Source: JAZGGS01 sp963764825
Lineage (GTDB): Bacteria; Bacteroidota; Ignavibacteria; Ignavibacteriales; Ignavibacteriaceae
NCBI GenBank assembly: GCA_963764825.1
Contig: CAVXUA010000016.1
Coordinates: 124,001-188,000, forward strand
Length of the DNA: 64,000 nt
Direction of reading: 5' to 3'
Below, in pieces: positions 39,717-48,640 of the stretch (its first letter is position 1; each line of letters starts with the position of its first letter). Under the pieces are notes generated by a model. That model had not been told where the DNA came from. It did no database searches and was given only the letters and a program-made list of their open reading frames with translations. Made by a program: the position numbers and the translations under genes.

Positions 39717-39755
39717 AAAAAAGGTCCATCTTCTAAAAAGACAGACCTTTTTTAT
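39717..39755. terminator. Rho-independent terminator, probably bidirectional
   Basis: AAAAAAGGTC / GACCTTTTTT form a ten-base stem, with an inner TCTT/AAGA pairing, and there are A and T tracts on either side. It follows the synthetase remnant on the plus strand and equally the minus-strand DUF302-like gene that ends at 39775. Confidence 0.85.
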
Positions 39756-39774
39756 TATAATTGGGGGAAGAAAT

Positions 39775-40872
39775 TTATTCTTTTTCTTTTCCAAAGAGTG
39801 CAAGGTAGATTGATTCATCAAGCATTCCGGGCATTCCCATATGATCCATAAATGCAGCCATTCCGGCATCCCAGAAGTACATATCCATTCTGAACATTTC
39901 TCTACAACTGTGAACATTAATTTTATCTCCATCCTGGATCAGCAACACTTCAATTGGGAAAGCTGTAAGATGATCTAATCCCGGGCATTTATTTTCATCT
40001 GTTTCATCACCAACAATATAAAACGAAACTGCTTCAGTACGGTTCCTTGTTAATCCAAACATTACTGCATTATTATCAGGCGAATAAACTTCTCCAACAA
40101 CTTTCCACTTCAGATCTTCTGCCGGGTTTTTCGTCCACCTGTATTCTTTATCATCCTGGTTGGGTTTAAAACTTTTTATGTTGTTGAACATTTTTTGTTT
40201 CAGCTCTTCTATTCCAGCCGAACCTTTGCTATTCTCCTCCGAATAAATAATAGGGAACTGATCTTCATCATCGAAAAACGTCATGGGACCAACCATCATA
40301 AACATATCTCTGTCAGCATCACGAAGTTCTTCAGCTGTTCTCTTAGGTTCTCTTACTTCATTTACTTTTGTACCACTGTTAACTTTATGAAGTGCGGTTA
40401 TTATCTTCGTTTTAAATGGTAGTGTTTTGCTAATGGCATCTTTATACTGTTCATCATTTAGATCATTAAAAACAATCCTGTTTATAGTTTCCGGATCAGC
40501 AATAATTATCTGTATTCCTTCATTAGTTTGATGGATTCCAACGCGCAGAAAAGATGCTGCAAGATATTTATTACCAAACGAGGTTAGGGTTTTCACATAT
40601 TCATCGCTCGAAAAGACTATAAGTTTTCCTTTGAATCCGCAAATATCGTCTCCATCTTCTCTAACATTATCCGGTGTTGTAACATCTCTCTCACCAATAA
40701 TATTAAATCCAGCAGATTTTAGATTACTTATTACAGCGGTATTAATTTCATTAATATCCCCCTGGATATTTTTTACCGTTAACATGTATATTCCATGCTC
40801 AATATCCCACTCATTAGCAAACGAAATAGATGTAAAGAGCAGAATGAGCAGCAGAGTTATTATCCTATTCAT
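39775..40872 (-). CDS. Exported protein, weakly DUF302-like
   Basis: Intact, 365 residues, signal peptide MNRIITLLLILLFTSISFA. Residues 25-150 (YMLTVKNIQGDINEINTAVISNLKSAGFNIIGERDV...IQIIIADPETINRIV) resemble DUF302-type folds, which occur in sulfur- and redox-linked proteins; the match is by eye only. The rest (KRTAEELRDADRDMFMMVGPMTFFDDEDQFP, MDMYFWDAGMAAFMDHMGMPGMLDES) is Met-rich near the end and not recognised. It is the last gene of the sulfur operon, separated from fadL by a terminator-like hairpin, so it may have its own promoter. Confidence 0.55.
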   Translation of the reverse strand: MNRIITLLLILLFTSISFANEWDIEHGIYMLTVKNIQGDINEINTAVISNLKSAGFNIIGERDVTTPDNVREDGDDICGFKGKLIVFSSDEYVKTLTSFGNKYLAASFLRVGIHQTNEGIQIIIADPETINRIVFNDLNDEQYKDAISKTLPFKTKIITALHKVNSGTKVNEVREPKRTAEELRDADRDMFMMVGPMTFFDDEDQFPIIYSEENSKGSAGIEELKQKMFNNIKSFKPNQDDKEYRWTKNPAEDLKWKVVGEVYSPDNNAVMFGLTRNRTEAVSFYIVGDETDENKCPGLDHLTAFPIEVLLIQDGDKINVHSCREMFRMDMYFWDAGMAAFMDHMGMPGMLDESIYLALFGKEKE

Positions 40873-40901
40873 TTTTATTCCCGTGATTTTAATTTAAATA
40901 T

Positions 40902-40928
40902 AAAAAAAGGGCACCATGATGATGCCCT
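40902..40928 (-). terminator. Terminator-like hairpin after fadL
   Basis: On the minus strand GGGCATCA and TGGTGCCC pair over eight bases (one G-T pair) around a three-base loop, followed by seven T. It lies 17 bases after the stop of the FadL-type gene and would end or reduce readthrough into the DUF302-like gene. Confidence 0.8.
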
Positions 40929-40944
40929 TAAGAATCAATCATAT

Positions 40945-42255
40945 TTACAGAATGCTAAAGCCATAACCAATATCAATCTGGAACTGGCTCATATTTAATT
41001 CTATAGTCTGCTGATTAGGTACTTCCAGCGGATTTGGCCCAACAACACTTCCTTTTGGCGCATACATAAATGCAATCATAAGTTCGTGAGATTTGTTAAT
41101 CGTTTTTGAAAGACCAAGAGTTATGTGATGTTCTACCACAGCAGGAGCTAGAATATTGAACATTACTTCACTCTCAGGAATAGGTTGTTTTCCGTAAGAG
41201 TATCCACCATAAAGTATCCACGCTTCAGGAAGATTATACATCAAACCAAATTTAACAATTGTCATATCTTCCCAGCCAAATCCCCAACCGTCATCATCAC
41301 CTAAAGGGTTGAAGTTTGGATTTGGTGAACCATTAGGAAGAGCAGGGGAGTTGTTTACCACATCCATTGGATTTGCAATTGATTTAACACCGCTGTAAAG
41401 AATTTGTTGTACATCAAGCAGGATTGTTAAAGCTTCGCATGGCATAACAGCTATACCAGCTTGCCAGTTTGCCGGAACATCAAAATCGCCTTGTTCGGCA
41501 TATAATCCTTTATATTCGTCGAATTCACTCATATTAATTTTGCTCTGGTATGCCGCACCGAATCTTATCATCTTACCAAACTGACCCTGGTAGCCGACTT
41601 TAAAACCAAAACCGGTTGAAGTGCTTTTTGTGTTTCCTGTTAAACTAGCAGGATCGCTTGAAAATCCTGAAAAATTAAACAAACCTTGTGCTGAGAACCT
41701 TTGCCAGCCAAAAAGTCCTTGTACAGCTAAAGCATGACCTTCGGTAATTTCCATTCCAAAAGTGACTCCGCCAAAAAGCTGTTCAAGGTTTACACCTGTG
41801 CCAGGTGAATTTTGATCGCCAAATGTCATTGTTGGATAATCAGTATTCATTCCACCATTACCATATATAACTAAGCCTATAGCCATATTTGAACTTAATC
41901 CCCAATTAGCACCGAGTGTAGGGAAGAAAAATGATGATTTATCACTTTCGATTGTTCCGGGTGCAAGACCAAAGGTTCCCTGCATCATAGAGGGATTACC
42001 GGTTACAGTGTATTCTCTTGCAGGACTAAAGTAGGAAATGTTCACATCAAACCGGTTGTTGATGAATACGATGCCAGCCGGGTTCGTTATTGCACCAAGT
42101 GAACTTAATGATACAGCCACACCAGAACCTGCTAAAGCAGAATATCTGATGCCGTATCCGTGTCTGAAATAACCATCTGTAGCAAATACACTTGTTGAAA
42201 ATGCAGTTACCACAAGTAAAGTAAGTAAGAGCGATTTTAGTTTATTCCGTATCAT
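40945..42255 (-). CDS. OmpP1/FadL/TodX-family outer-membrane transporter
   Basis: Intact, 436 residues, signal peptide ending FSTSVFA. The start TDGYFRHGYGIRYSALAGSGVAVSLSSLGAITNPAGIVFINN matches the FadL family, including the N-terminal plug with the NPA motif. The rest is beta-strand rich to a terminal GYGFSIL. FadL proteins let hydrophobic molecules (fatty acids, toluene) diffuse through the outer membrane. Here it follows SQR, DUF1641, DsrC-like and DsrE genes at short spacing, so sulfur or polysulfide entry is a reasonable guess. Unlike neighbouring sulfur genes it is free of frameshifts. Confidence 0.88.
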   Translation of the reverse strand: MIRNKLKSLLLTLLVVTAFSTSVFATDGYFRHGYGIRYSALAGSGVAVSLSSLGAITNPAGIVFINNRFDVNISYFSPAREYTVTGNPSMMQGTFGLAPGTIESDKSSFFFPTLGANWGLSSNMAIGLVIYGNGGMNTDYPTMTFGDQNSPGTGVNLEQLFGGVTFGMEITEGHALAVQGLFGWQRFSAQGLFNFSGFSSDPASLTGNTKSTSTGFGFKVGYQGQFGKMIRFGAAYQSKINMSEFDEYKGLYAEQGDFDVPANWQAGIAVMPCEALTILLDVQQILYSGVKSIANPMDVVNNSPALPNGSPNPNFNPLGDDDGWGFGWEDMTIVKFGLMYNLPEAWILYGGYSYGKQPIPESEVMFNILAPAVVEHHITLGLSKTINKSHELMIAFMYAPKGSVVGPNPLEVPNQQTIELNMSQFQIDIGYGFSIL

Positions 42256-42294
42256 GGTATAAACCCCTTGTTAATTTGTTATAGTATATTTTAA

Positions 42295-42779
42295 TTAAGT
42301 GAAAATAATTTCTGCGCCAGCAGATTTTTCATAGAATTCACCCACAGAGATAATTTCTTTCATCTGGGGGCAAAAATCATTTTTTGTTAAATGGAACATG
42401 TCCACAGTTGCCTTGCAGGCATAGAGTTCACCGCCTGCATCGCTTATCATTTCAATAAATTCACGAACGGGCGGAATATCTATTTTTTCCATTTCTTTTT
42501 TCATCATTGTTGTAGCAAATCTGGACATTCCGGGAATTGCGCCTAACCAGGTAGGCATCTTAATACCACCGGGCATTCTCATTGCAGTGTTACCAACTGT
42601 TGCAACACTTAGTCTATCCATTCGTTTATCAATAATTGCATCTAACCCAAAGAAAGTAAAGAATAAAGTTGCTTCAATACCTTCCATTCTTGCGCCGTTA
42701 GCCATTATAAGCCTGGATAAATACCTTCGAGCGATCCTTTTGAAACTACAATTGATACTTTTTCAATTGGTTCAGCCAT
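42295..42779 (-). CDS. DsrE/DsrF-type sulfur-relay protein (frameshifted)
   Basis: Begins at ATG 42779, MAEPIEKVSIVVSKGSLEGIYPG; a frame change near 42705 leads into LIMANGARMEGIEATLFFTFFGLDAI and on to GGELYACKATVDMFHL, where the Cys (about residue 140 of 161) is at the site that carries persulfide in DsrE2-type proteins. The cytoplasmic DsrE2 family hands sulfane sulfur to partners such as TusA or DsrC. The membrane-protein-like DAIIDKRMDRLSVATVGNTAMRMPGG stretch is also typical of the family. Gene order DsrC-DsrE supports a relay. Confidence 0.82.
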
Positions 42780-42812
42780 TTTAATACTCCTTAAATAAAA
42801 TTTTATTTATGA

Positions 42813-43132
42813 TTAAATACATCCTTTAGGTTTTGGTAATCCAGCAATTTTTGCAGCTTTTTTTGCAGGTCCTTTTGGGAAAGAGTTTATATAATTCTTT
42901 TGTATCAACTCCGCTTTCCTTTAGTTAATTTTCTTATTGATGGTGCGTCTCCTTTTTTTTCATATTCGTTGCGCATAAAATCAATCACAATCCAATGGCG
43001 ATCGGTTAGTTCGTCAATTCCTTCTTGCTTTGCAATCTCAACTGCAATTTCTTTATCCCAGTCAGACATGTTTTTTAGATTTCCATCTTCATCAAGGGCT
43101 ACTTGTTTACCTAATAATTCTACAGTTTCCAT
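42813..43132 (-). CDS. DsrC/TusE-family sulfur-carrier protein (frameshifted)
   Basis: METVELLGKQVALDEDGNLKNMSDWDKEIA, then ELTDRHWIVIDFMRNEYEKKGDAPSIRKL, and after a frame change near 42905 ELYKLFPKGPAKKAAKIAGLPKPKGCI to the stop at 42813. About 106 residues, the DsrC/TusE length. The swinging arm keeps the penultimate Cys, but the upstream Cys of true DsrC, 10 residues before, is Ala (KKAAKIAG). That leaves a one-cysteine TusE-type arm that can carry a persulfide but cannot form the internal trisulfide used with DsrAB. No dsrAB is in the window. Confidence 0.88.
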
Positions 43133-43174
43133 TTTTTTACTCCTACTTAGTTTGATTGTGCTTTGTTTAATTGT

Positions 43175-43856
43175 TTAAGGGTTATTTGTATATTGTTGTT
43201 CGGCTAAACTTTTTAAGAATTTAATACCGAATGCAATGCCGTTTCTCATTTCCTTGGTGTTCATCCGTTTGAATAACTGGAAGTAAGAAACATTTTCTTC
43301 TATTTCTATATCAAGTTTATTATAAACTGAAACTGCGTTGTTGATTGCATGCAGCATATCGGGTTGTGTAAGACTTTTTACAGTATTGAGTATTGTAACA
43401 ACGTTATCCCCAAGTGCTTTTACATCTTCAACAGTAAACGAGGTTACAACATTATCCATAACATTTTGTAACTCTTTGAAAAACTGGAAATATCCTTTCC
43501 GGTCAAACTCATCCATTTTAGACATAAAATCTATAACTGATTCGCGCACAAGCGGTGAAGCATCTTCAAGGAAATCTTTAGCACTTTCCAGTTGATCAAC
43601 ATTTTATTCATCGTGTTAACATTTCTTAAAAGCTTTTTTCCAAGATGAAGAATATCACCGGTTTGTAAATGATCGTGTACTTCTTCAAGTTCTGTTAACT
43701 GCAGTAGAATAAAGATCTGTTCCAACTCTCATCAAATCATCTTTTAAATCATCCATTTCTCTTCGGTGCTTTTTCTGATGTTCAATTTCATCGAGTACTA
43801 AATCTAGCTTACGATTTATTTCATCAATTTGAGTTTGCATGATTTTATCTTCCATA
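43175..43856 (-). CDS. DUF1641 protein (frameshifted)
   Basis: Starts at ATG 43856 (MEDKIMQTQIDEINRKLDLVLDEIEHQKKHRREMDDLKDDLMRVG), a charged coiled-coil-like head, followed by ELEEVHDHLQTGDILHLGKKLLRNV and, from about 43549, IDFMSKMDEFDRKGYFQFFKELQNVMDNVV. The stretch FTVEDVKALGDNVVTILNTVKSLTQPDML is the DUF1641 core. Frame changes at about 43720 and 43590 split it. DUF1641 genes are commonly found beside FAD-dependent sulfide-quinone reductase-like genes, as here, where the SQR stop is next to its start. Role unknown, perhaps as a subunit. Confidence 0.75.
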
Positions 43857-45089
43857 TTATGCTCTCTTTCCAGCCATAGACATATGCGATTCAATTGGCA
43901 ATTCAAGTCCTTTTACAAGGAAGTTCCAGTACATCCAGCGGAACATAATTTTTCCGTAATGATTCATTTTTGTTTCTTCCAGAAGTGAAAAAGGACCAAC
44001 ACCCGGAAGCGGGAATTTACCGGGAAGAGGTTCGGTATCGTAATTAAAATCAATTAAAATTCCTTTGCCAAAACCTGATTCGATAAAGCAGTTTGCGTGC
44101 CCATCGAACTTTGCTTTCGGTTCCCGTTCTTCAATAGACTCATAGAAAGTTTTCATATAGTATATCTGCCTGGAAATGTGCAACCGAACCTGCTTTGGAA
44201 CTTGGAAGATTGGTTGCATCACCGATTACAAAAATGTTATCATAATCCTTCAGCTTTAAGAGTTTGGTTATCTGTTGGGATAAAATTAAATTCATCACCC
44301 ATATCCACTTCGCTCAATTGCATCATCGCCCATATTGGTAGGTATTGTAACAAGAACATCGAATGGAATTTCATCTTCTTCCCAGTTAACTATTGTTTTA
44401 TTTTCATTATCAACTCTTGCAATTCCAAATTCAGTTGTAAGTTTAATATTTTTCTTATTTAGAAAATCACCAAGAATTGCAGAAGCTTTGGGTTTTGTAA
44501 ATGCACCATCAAGAGGAGTTACAAATTCAATATCAACTTTATCTCGAATTCCTTTTTCAGTAAAGTATGAATCTGCCAGAAATGCAAATTCTAACGGTGC
44601 AACGGGGCATTTGATAGGCATTTCTGTTATATGAATTACGAGTTTTCCGCCTTCCCAGTATTTGAAGAATTGCCGCAATGCACAAGCGCCTTCAATTGTA
44701 TAGAAATCAAAAACATTTTTTTGCCACAATTCGCCTTTCATTCCTTCTGTTTCTTCAGGATTTATCTTTGCGCCAGTTGCAATTATTAATTGATCGTAAC
44801 CAACTACCTGGTTATTGTTAAGCAAAACCCTGTTTTTCTCGGGCTCAATTTTGTCAATCTCAGATTGTATAACATTAACACCTGCCGGAAAGAAATCTCT
44901 TTTTGGTTTTATTACATCTTTACAAGTGTAAATACCGAATGGAATAAAAAGAAATCCGGGTTGGTAATAATGCGTTTCGTGCTGATCAACAATTGTAATC
45001 TGCCATTCTTCTTTATCAAGTGCACTATGGAGTTTGTTCAGCATCATGGTGCCTGCTGTTCCAGCTCCAAGTATTAATAATTTTTTCAT
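43857..45089 (-). CDS. Sulfide:quinone oxidoreductase-like flavoprotein (frameshifted)
   Basis: FAD protein of about 410 residues. N-terminal LILGAGTAGTMMLNKL binds FAD; YYQPGFLFIPFG, DQLIIATGAKINPEE and IKCPVAPLEFAFLADSYF (Cys about residue 160, at the site of a catalytic SQR Cys) follow. After frame changes near 44295 and 44160 come EGYDNIFVIGDATNLPSSKAGSVAHFQ, and a C-terminal membrane-associating region with FNYDTEPLPGKFPLPGVGPFSLLEE. This is the SQR/FCC family, oxidising sulfide to sulfane sulfur with quinone as acceptor. One redox Cys of classical SQR is not evident, so subtype and substrate remain open. Confidence 0.82.
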
Positions 45090-45116
45090 CCTGTTACCTG
45101 CTAATTCCTAATCGTT

Positions 45117-45562
45117 TTATTGAGTTGGTTTAATTAGTTCTTTAAGTTTTTCTTTAATGCTTCCACAATCACCAAAGCTGTTGTAAACTTCACAGCTAAA
45201 ACAATCTATTCCTTCACATAATTATTTTTATGCTTGTAAGTCCAGCAAGGTTTTGTATAGCTATCAAATGCTTCGCAATTTTGTCTGTCTTTTTCCGTAC
45301 AATTAACAATTGCCCAGCAGGGGATTAAAGCCAGCATTCTTCTTATTCCTTCAATCCCAATTTTATCTTCATTTATTGCTTTTCTTATGCAGCGTATTCT
45401 TTCCAGATCCATATCAGAATAGCGCCGTTGATTTCCGTTAGATTTAAATGGAAGAATCAATCCTTCTTTCTCATACATTCTTAACGTAGGTATAGAAATG
45501 CCAAGCAATCTTGCTGCCGTGCTTATAGTGTAATTAGGTTCTGTTGAAATATTCTTATTCAT
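45117..45562 (-). CDS. MerR-family regulator with eight-cysteine C-terminal domain (copy 1, frameshifted at end)
   Basis: Residues 1-75 are a MerR winged helix: YTISTAARLLGISIPTLRMYEKEGLILP and RRYSDMDLERIRCIRKAI. The C-terminal half is cysteine-rich: IPCWAIVNC, QNCEAF, KPCWTYK and, after a frame change near 45225, CEGIDCFSCEVYNSFGDCGSIK, ending at 45117. Counting the last part there are eight Cys in the same order as in the paralogue at 51383. It heads the SQR operon and its product probably acts on it. The Cys pattern suggests metal, Fe-S or persulfide sensing, but it is not the SoxR pattern. Confidence 0.82.
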
Positions 45563-45588
45563 TTTTTTATTGATAAAAAGATTATACC

Positions 45589-45627
45589 AGTTAATATCAA
45601 CATTCCTGCCATTAGTTAATATTAACT
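45589..45627. promoter_or_regulatory. Candidate MerR operator: repeated AGTTAATATYAAC
   Basis: Upstream of copy 1 are AGTTAATATCAAC (45589-45601) and the perfect palindrome AGTTAATATTAACT (45614-45627), spaced 25 bases start to start. The pair lies 27-65 bases before the MerR start, in the position of its promoter. I see no copy in front of the second MerR gene, so shared control is not supported. Assignment to the regulator is inference. Confidence 0.45.
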
Positions 45628-45836
45628 ATTTGTTAGATTTTGGCAATTATTCGACTAATAGATTTTCATTCTTGAGAATTAGGAAATGACATTTTCTAAT
45701 TGTTGAGAGATGATAAATATTGGCAAGTGTTTACAATAAAAAGAATCGGATAAACAAAATTCGAATAGAATAAATTTATATAAGAATCGATCCTGCTATG
45801 GATCAGCTTATAAAAATTTTGTATAAAAGAGGAAAA

Positions 45837-46497
45837 CTAATCCGTATTTATTAACAACCTTCGCGGGATTTTTTCTTTCGTTTTGTTGTGATATTTACTT
45901 TCGGCGGAGCTGTTAATTTTGGCAATTTCATTTTTTATCAGTTCTTCTCCTCCAATTTGCGGCTGCCCGCCAAAGAATTTGCTTACTTCTTTTTTCTTTT
46001 CGAATAGAGCTAATTCTTCTTTGGTTGGATTTAAAGAAAGCTTTGGAAACAACACCTGATCCTTCCAATTGGTCAATCCGCCGTCTAGTATATAGATGTT
46101 TTTGAAATTATCTGCTTTTAACAAAAACCATCCCTGTGATGCAATCGCTTCATTATCTGAATAAAGAATTATTTTTTCGTTTCTCATTAGTTCGGAATCA
46201 AACAGGTTGGATATTGCGATATTTTCAGAACCAGGAATACTATATTCTAAATAATCTTCTGCATTTCTTAAATCAACTAAACGATAATCATACTTTCCTT
46301 TAATAATCCAATCAGCTAAATCATTAGCATTAATATTGTGATTCTCTTCTAAAGAAACAGTTGCCAGCTCTTTTATGTTAACACGCGTTGTGCTTTTATC
46401 GTAAGGACTTCCTGCAAATATTGCAATAAAGCCAAGAATGATAGCCAGTATTCCAACTCTTTTTCTAATTGGTAATTTTACAAATTGTTCTAAGCAT
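45837..46497 (-). CDS. Membrane-anchored rhodanese-like protein (frameshifted at start)
   Basis: ATG 46497 lies just past the YeeE stop, and a frame change within a few codons leads into KLPIRKRVGILAIILGFIAIFAGSPY, a single N-terminal membrane helix. The rest has YDYRLVDLRNAEDYLEYSIPGSENIA and the second-half KIILYSDNEAIASQGWFLLKADNFKNIYILDGGLTNW, the rhodanese fold. The position where the active-site Cys normally lies (after IILYS) reads DNEA, so catalytic sulfur transfer is doubtful. Last gene of the psr operon; it may bind rather than transfer sulfane sulfur. Confidence 0.75.
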
Positions 46498-46498
46498 T

Positions 46499-47108
46499 TT
46501 AACTCTCCGATGCTTTTTTCTTTGCCATAGATCTTTCACCCCATTCAGCAGCAGTAAATCCACCTATTGCTAAAAGTATAACTATGAATACTATTAAACC
46601 ATAATTAATATTTAGAAGCTGAGGGATATTAATTAAACCCATATAATTACCATTTACAAATCCTTCAATCAATGGATAAGATTCACCAAAAATAAATATC
46701 CCAAAAAATCCACCAAGCGCATAAATTATCCCATCAATTCTACCAGTTGCAATTGAAACAGCAGATGTTCCAGGGCAGTAGCCGCCTATAACAAACCCAA
46801 CACCGAGTATCAATCCACCCAAATATTTGTGCAAGTAAATAAGTATTACCGTAATAGATTAAAGAAATATCAACCCAGCCAATCCAGGATAAATAAAACA
46901 CACCAATCATTGCAGTTACTATTGCGGTAAACATAACTTTGAAAACGCGCATATCGGTAAAATAAAATTGTGCAGCCAATAATCGTGCACTGCCAAATCC
47001 TCCCCTTTCTAGAAAGAATCCAAAACCAATTCCGATGATGAAAGCCATTACCAAACTTACCTCATCACTAAAATAACCGAATTTAAAAAATGGTGCTGTC
47101 ATATCCAT
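46499..47108 (-). CDS. YeeE/YedE-family sulfur transport protein, second half (frameshifted)
   Basis: MDMTAPFFKFGYFSDEVSLVMAFIIGIGFGFFLERGGFGSARLLAAQFYFTDMRVFKVMF, then a frame change near 46830 and YLGGLILGVGFVIGGYCPGTSAVSIATGRIDGIIYALGGFFGIFIFGESY. The GGYCPGTS Cys matches a conserved thiosulfate-handling Cys of the YeeE family. Multiple membrane segments. The start overlaps the stop of the other YeeE half by 10 bases, and the two probably work as a pair. Likely imports thiosulfate or sulfane sulfur for the cytoplasm. Confidence 0.85.
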
Positions 47109-47674
47109 TGCCTCCTTACAAAATAAGCCATTGCATAAGCTCCGGCAAATACCATTAGCATAAATGCCCAGCCGCCAACACTAAGCATTGCGCCGCCGGT
47201 TAAACCTTGTCCGCTTGTACATCCGCGTGCCATTTTTGCACCAAAACCCATAAGCGTTCCGCCAATGAATGCATAGGTTAATCTACCTTTAGTTGAAATG
47301 TTAGGTCCTTTTTCCACCATCATTTTATTTCTTCCTGCCAAAGCTCCGGAAAAGAAACCACCTATGAATACACCTATAACTAAGAATACAAGCCAATCTT
47401 TAAAAGGACTTACCGAGCCATCACCAAGGTAGCCATTGTAAAAATTGTTGTTGGCTGTATGCTCAGGAGCCACTGTATTAACGACAACTGAAACTAAAGT
47501 TGATAATGCGCCTGATGCACCGAATCCTCTCCCCATTATTACAAAAGATGCCAGCAGCACAATTCCCAAACCTATTCCAACCAGGTAGGGATTCCAATAA
47601 AATTTTGGAAACAGTTCTCCTTCACGAGCATTATCTTCAAGATGATGGGAGAACCATTTTTTTATGTTGGTCAT
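47099..47674 (-). CDS. YeeE/YedE-family sulfur transport protein, first half
   Basis: Intact, 191 residues. Membrane segments around LVGIGLGIVLLASFVIMGRGFGASGAL, WLVFLVIGVFIGGFFSGALAGR and AMLSVGGWAFMLMVFAGAYAMAYFV. The MARGCTSGQGLTGGA loop carries the family's conserved Cys. It is one of two short YeeE-type proteins that together equal a full-length YeeE. Encoded between psrC and the second half, with overlap. Confidence 0.88.
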   Translation of the reverse strand: MTNIKKWFSHHLEDNAREGELFPKFYWNPYLVGIGLGIVLLASFVIMGRGFGASGALSTLVSVVVNTVAPEHTANNNFYNGYLGDGSVSPFKDWLVFLVIGVFIGGFFSGALAGRNKMMVEKGPNISTKGRLTYAFIGGTLMGFGAKMARGCTSGQGLTGGAMLSVGGWAFMLMVFAGAYAMAYFVRRQWI

Positions 47675-47698
47675 TTATTTCTCCGTTCAGTAATATAT

Positions 47699-48630
47699 TT
47701 AAAACCAGCTGCTGTACTGTCCTGCAGCAACAATAACAAAACGTAGTATCAGTCCTCCAACTATTACCATAATTGGGGCAACCGGAGTATGTTGTATTTT
47801 ATGATTAACTGCCAATAGCTGGATGATCAGTGGGATTACAATTCCCAACGCAATTACAAAAACCCAGAATGATGAAGCAAAAGGACCATCGATCAGCAAG
47901 AAAGCAGCGTCAATATGAACTTGAGTTGAAGTTATGAATCCGATTAGCATGAGACAATTACGAATAGTTCGATTACTAAAAATCCATTATCAGCCTTTGC
48001 AAGCAGTTCTCTTTCACCTTTATTTTTTGCTATAAGATGAATGAATGCCGCGGCGCCAGATAATCCGGAAATCAAAAATAACATCCAAAGAATTGATGTA
48101 CTCCATAATGGTCTTGCTCCAAGTGAACTTAGTAATATTCCCGTGTACATTCCCAGCATTGCACCCAAAATCATATTTAGCACACCAATATTTTTTATAA
48201 ACACTGGGCGCTGCTGTAATTTTGAAGAAAGATTCCAAATGAACCGAAATTTTTCACTAAAGTAAGATGGAATTTTCATTAGCATATTTGCAAGAAGCAC
48301 AGGATATACAAGTATTAAAATCCACGAACCCCACGACATGGGGAAGTAATTTCGAATGTAGTATATAACCTCCAAACAAATGCTTTGTGTTCTAAATCCA
48401 AAAAGAGAGCTAACATTCCTAAGCTGAGCAGTATAAAACTCATTCTTGGCAGATAATAACAAGAGCAATTTGTTTCTTTATATCTTCCGCTAAAGAGAAA
48501 GTAGCCGGAGATTATCATCATACCTGCAACCATTCCGCCCAGGAATAAGATAAACAGGAATTTCCCATCCCCATGCGTGGAAAATAGGATCTATTAAGTG
48601 ATTGCTGCGGGTTGTTGTTATTTCATTCAT
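47699..48630 (-). CDS. psrC: NrfD/PsrC-type quinol-interacting membrane subunit (frameshifted)
   Basis: Starts at ATG 48630 (MNEITTTRSNHLIDPIFHAWGWEIPVYLFLGG); GGMVAGMMIISGYFLF and RMSFILLSLGMLALFLDLEHKAF follow, then PMSWGSWILILVYPVLLANM, GMYTGILLSSLGARPLWSTSILWMLFLISGL and a C-terminal VAAGQYSSWF. This is the NrfD/PsrC membrane anchor that exchanges electrons with the quinone pool for a molybdopterin enzyme. Frame changes near 48545, 48360 and 47945. Follows psrA and psrB, completing a polysulfide/thiosulfate reductase-type complex. Confidence 0.87.
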
Positions 48631-48640
48631 ATAAAAGTTC

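Noticed and set aside
42900..43178. Plus-strand ORF across the DsrC-like gene
   Set aside because: Antisense to a clear sulfur-carrier gene; low-complexity translation.
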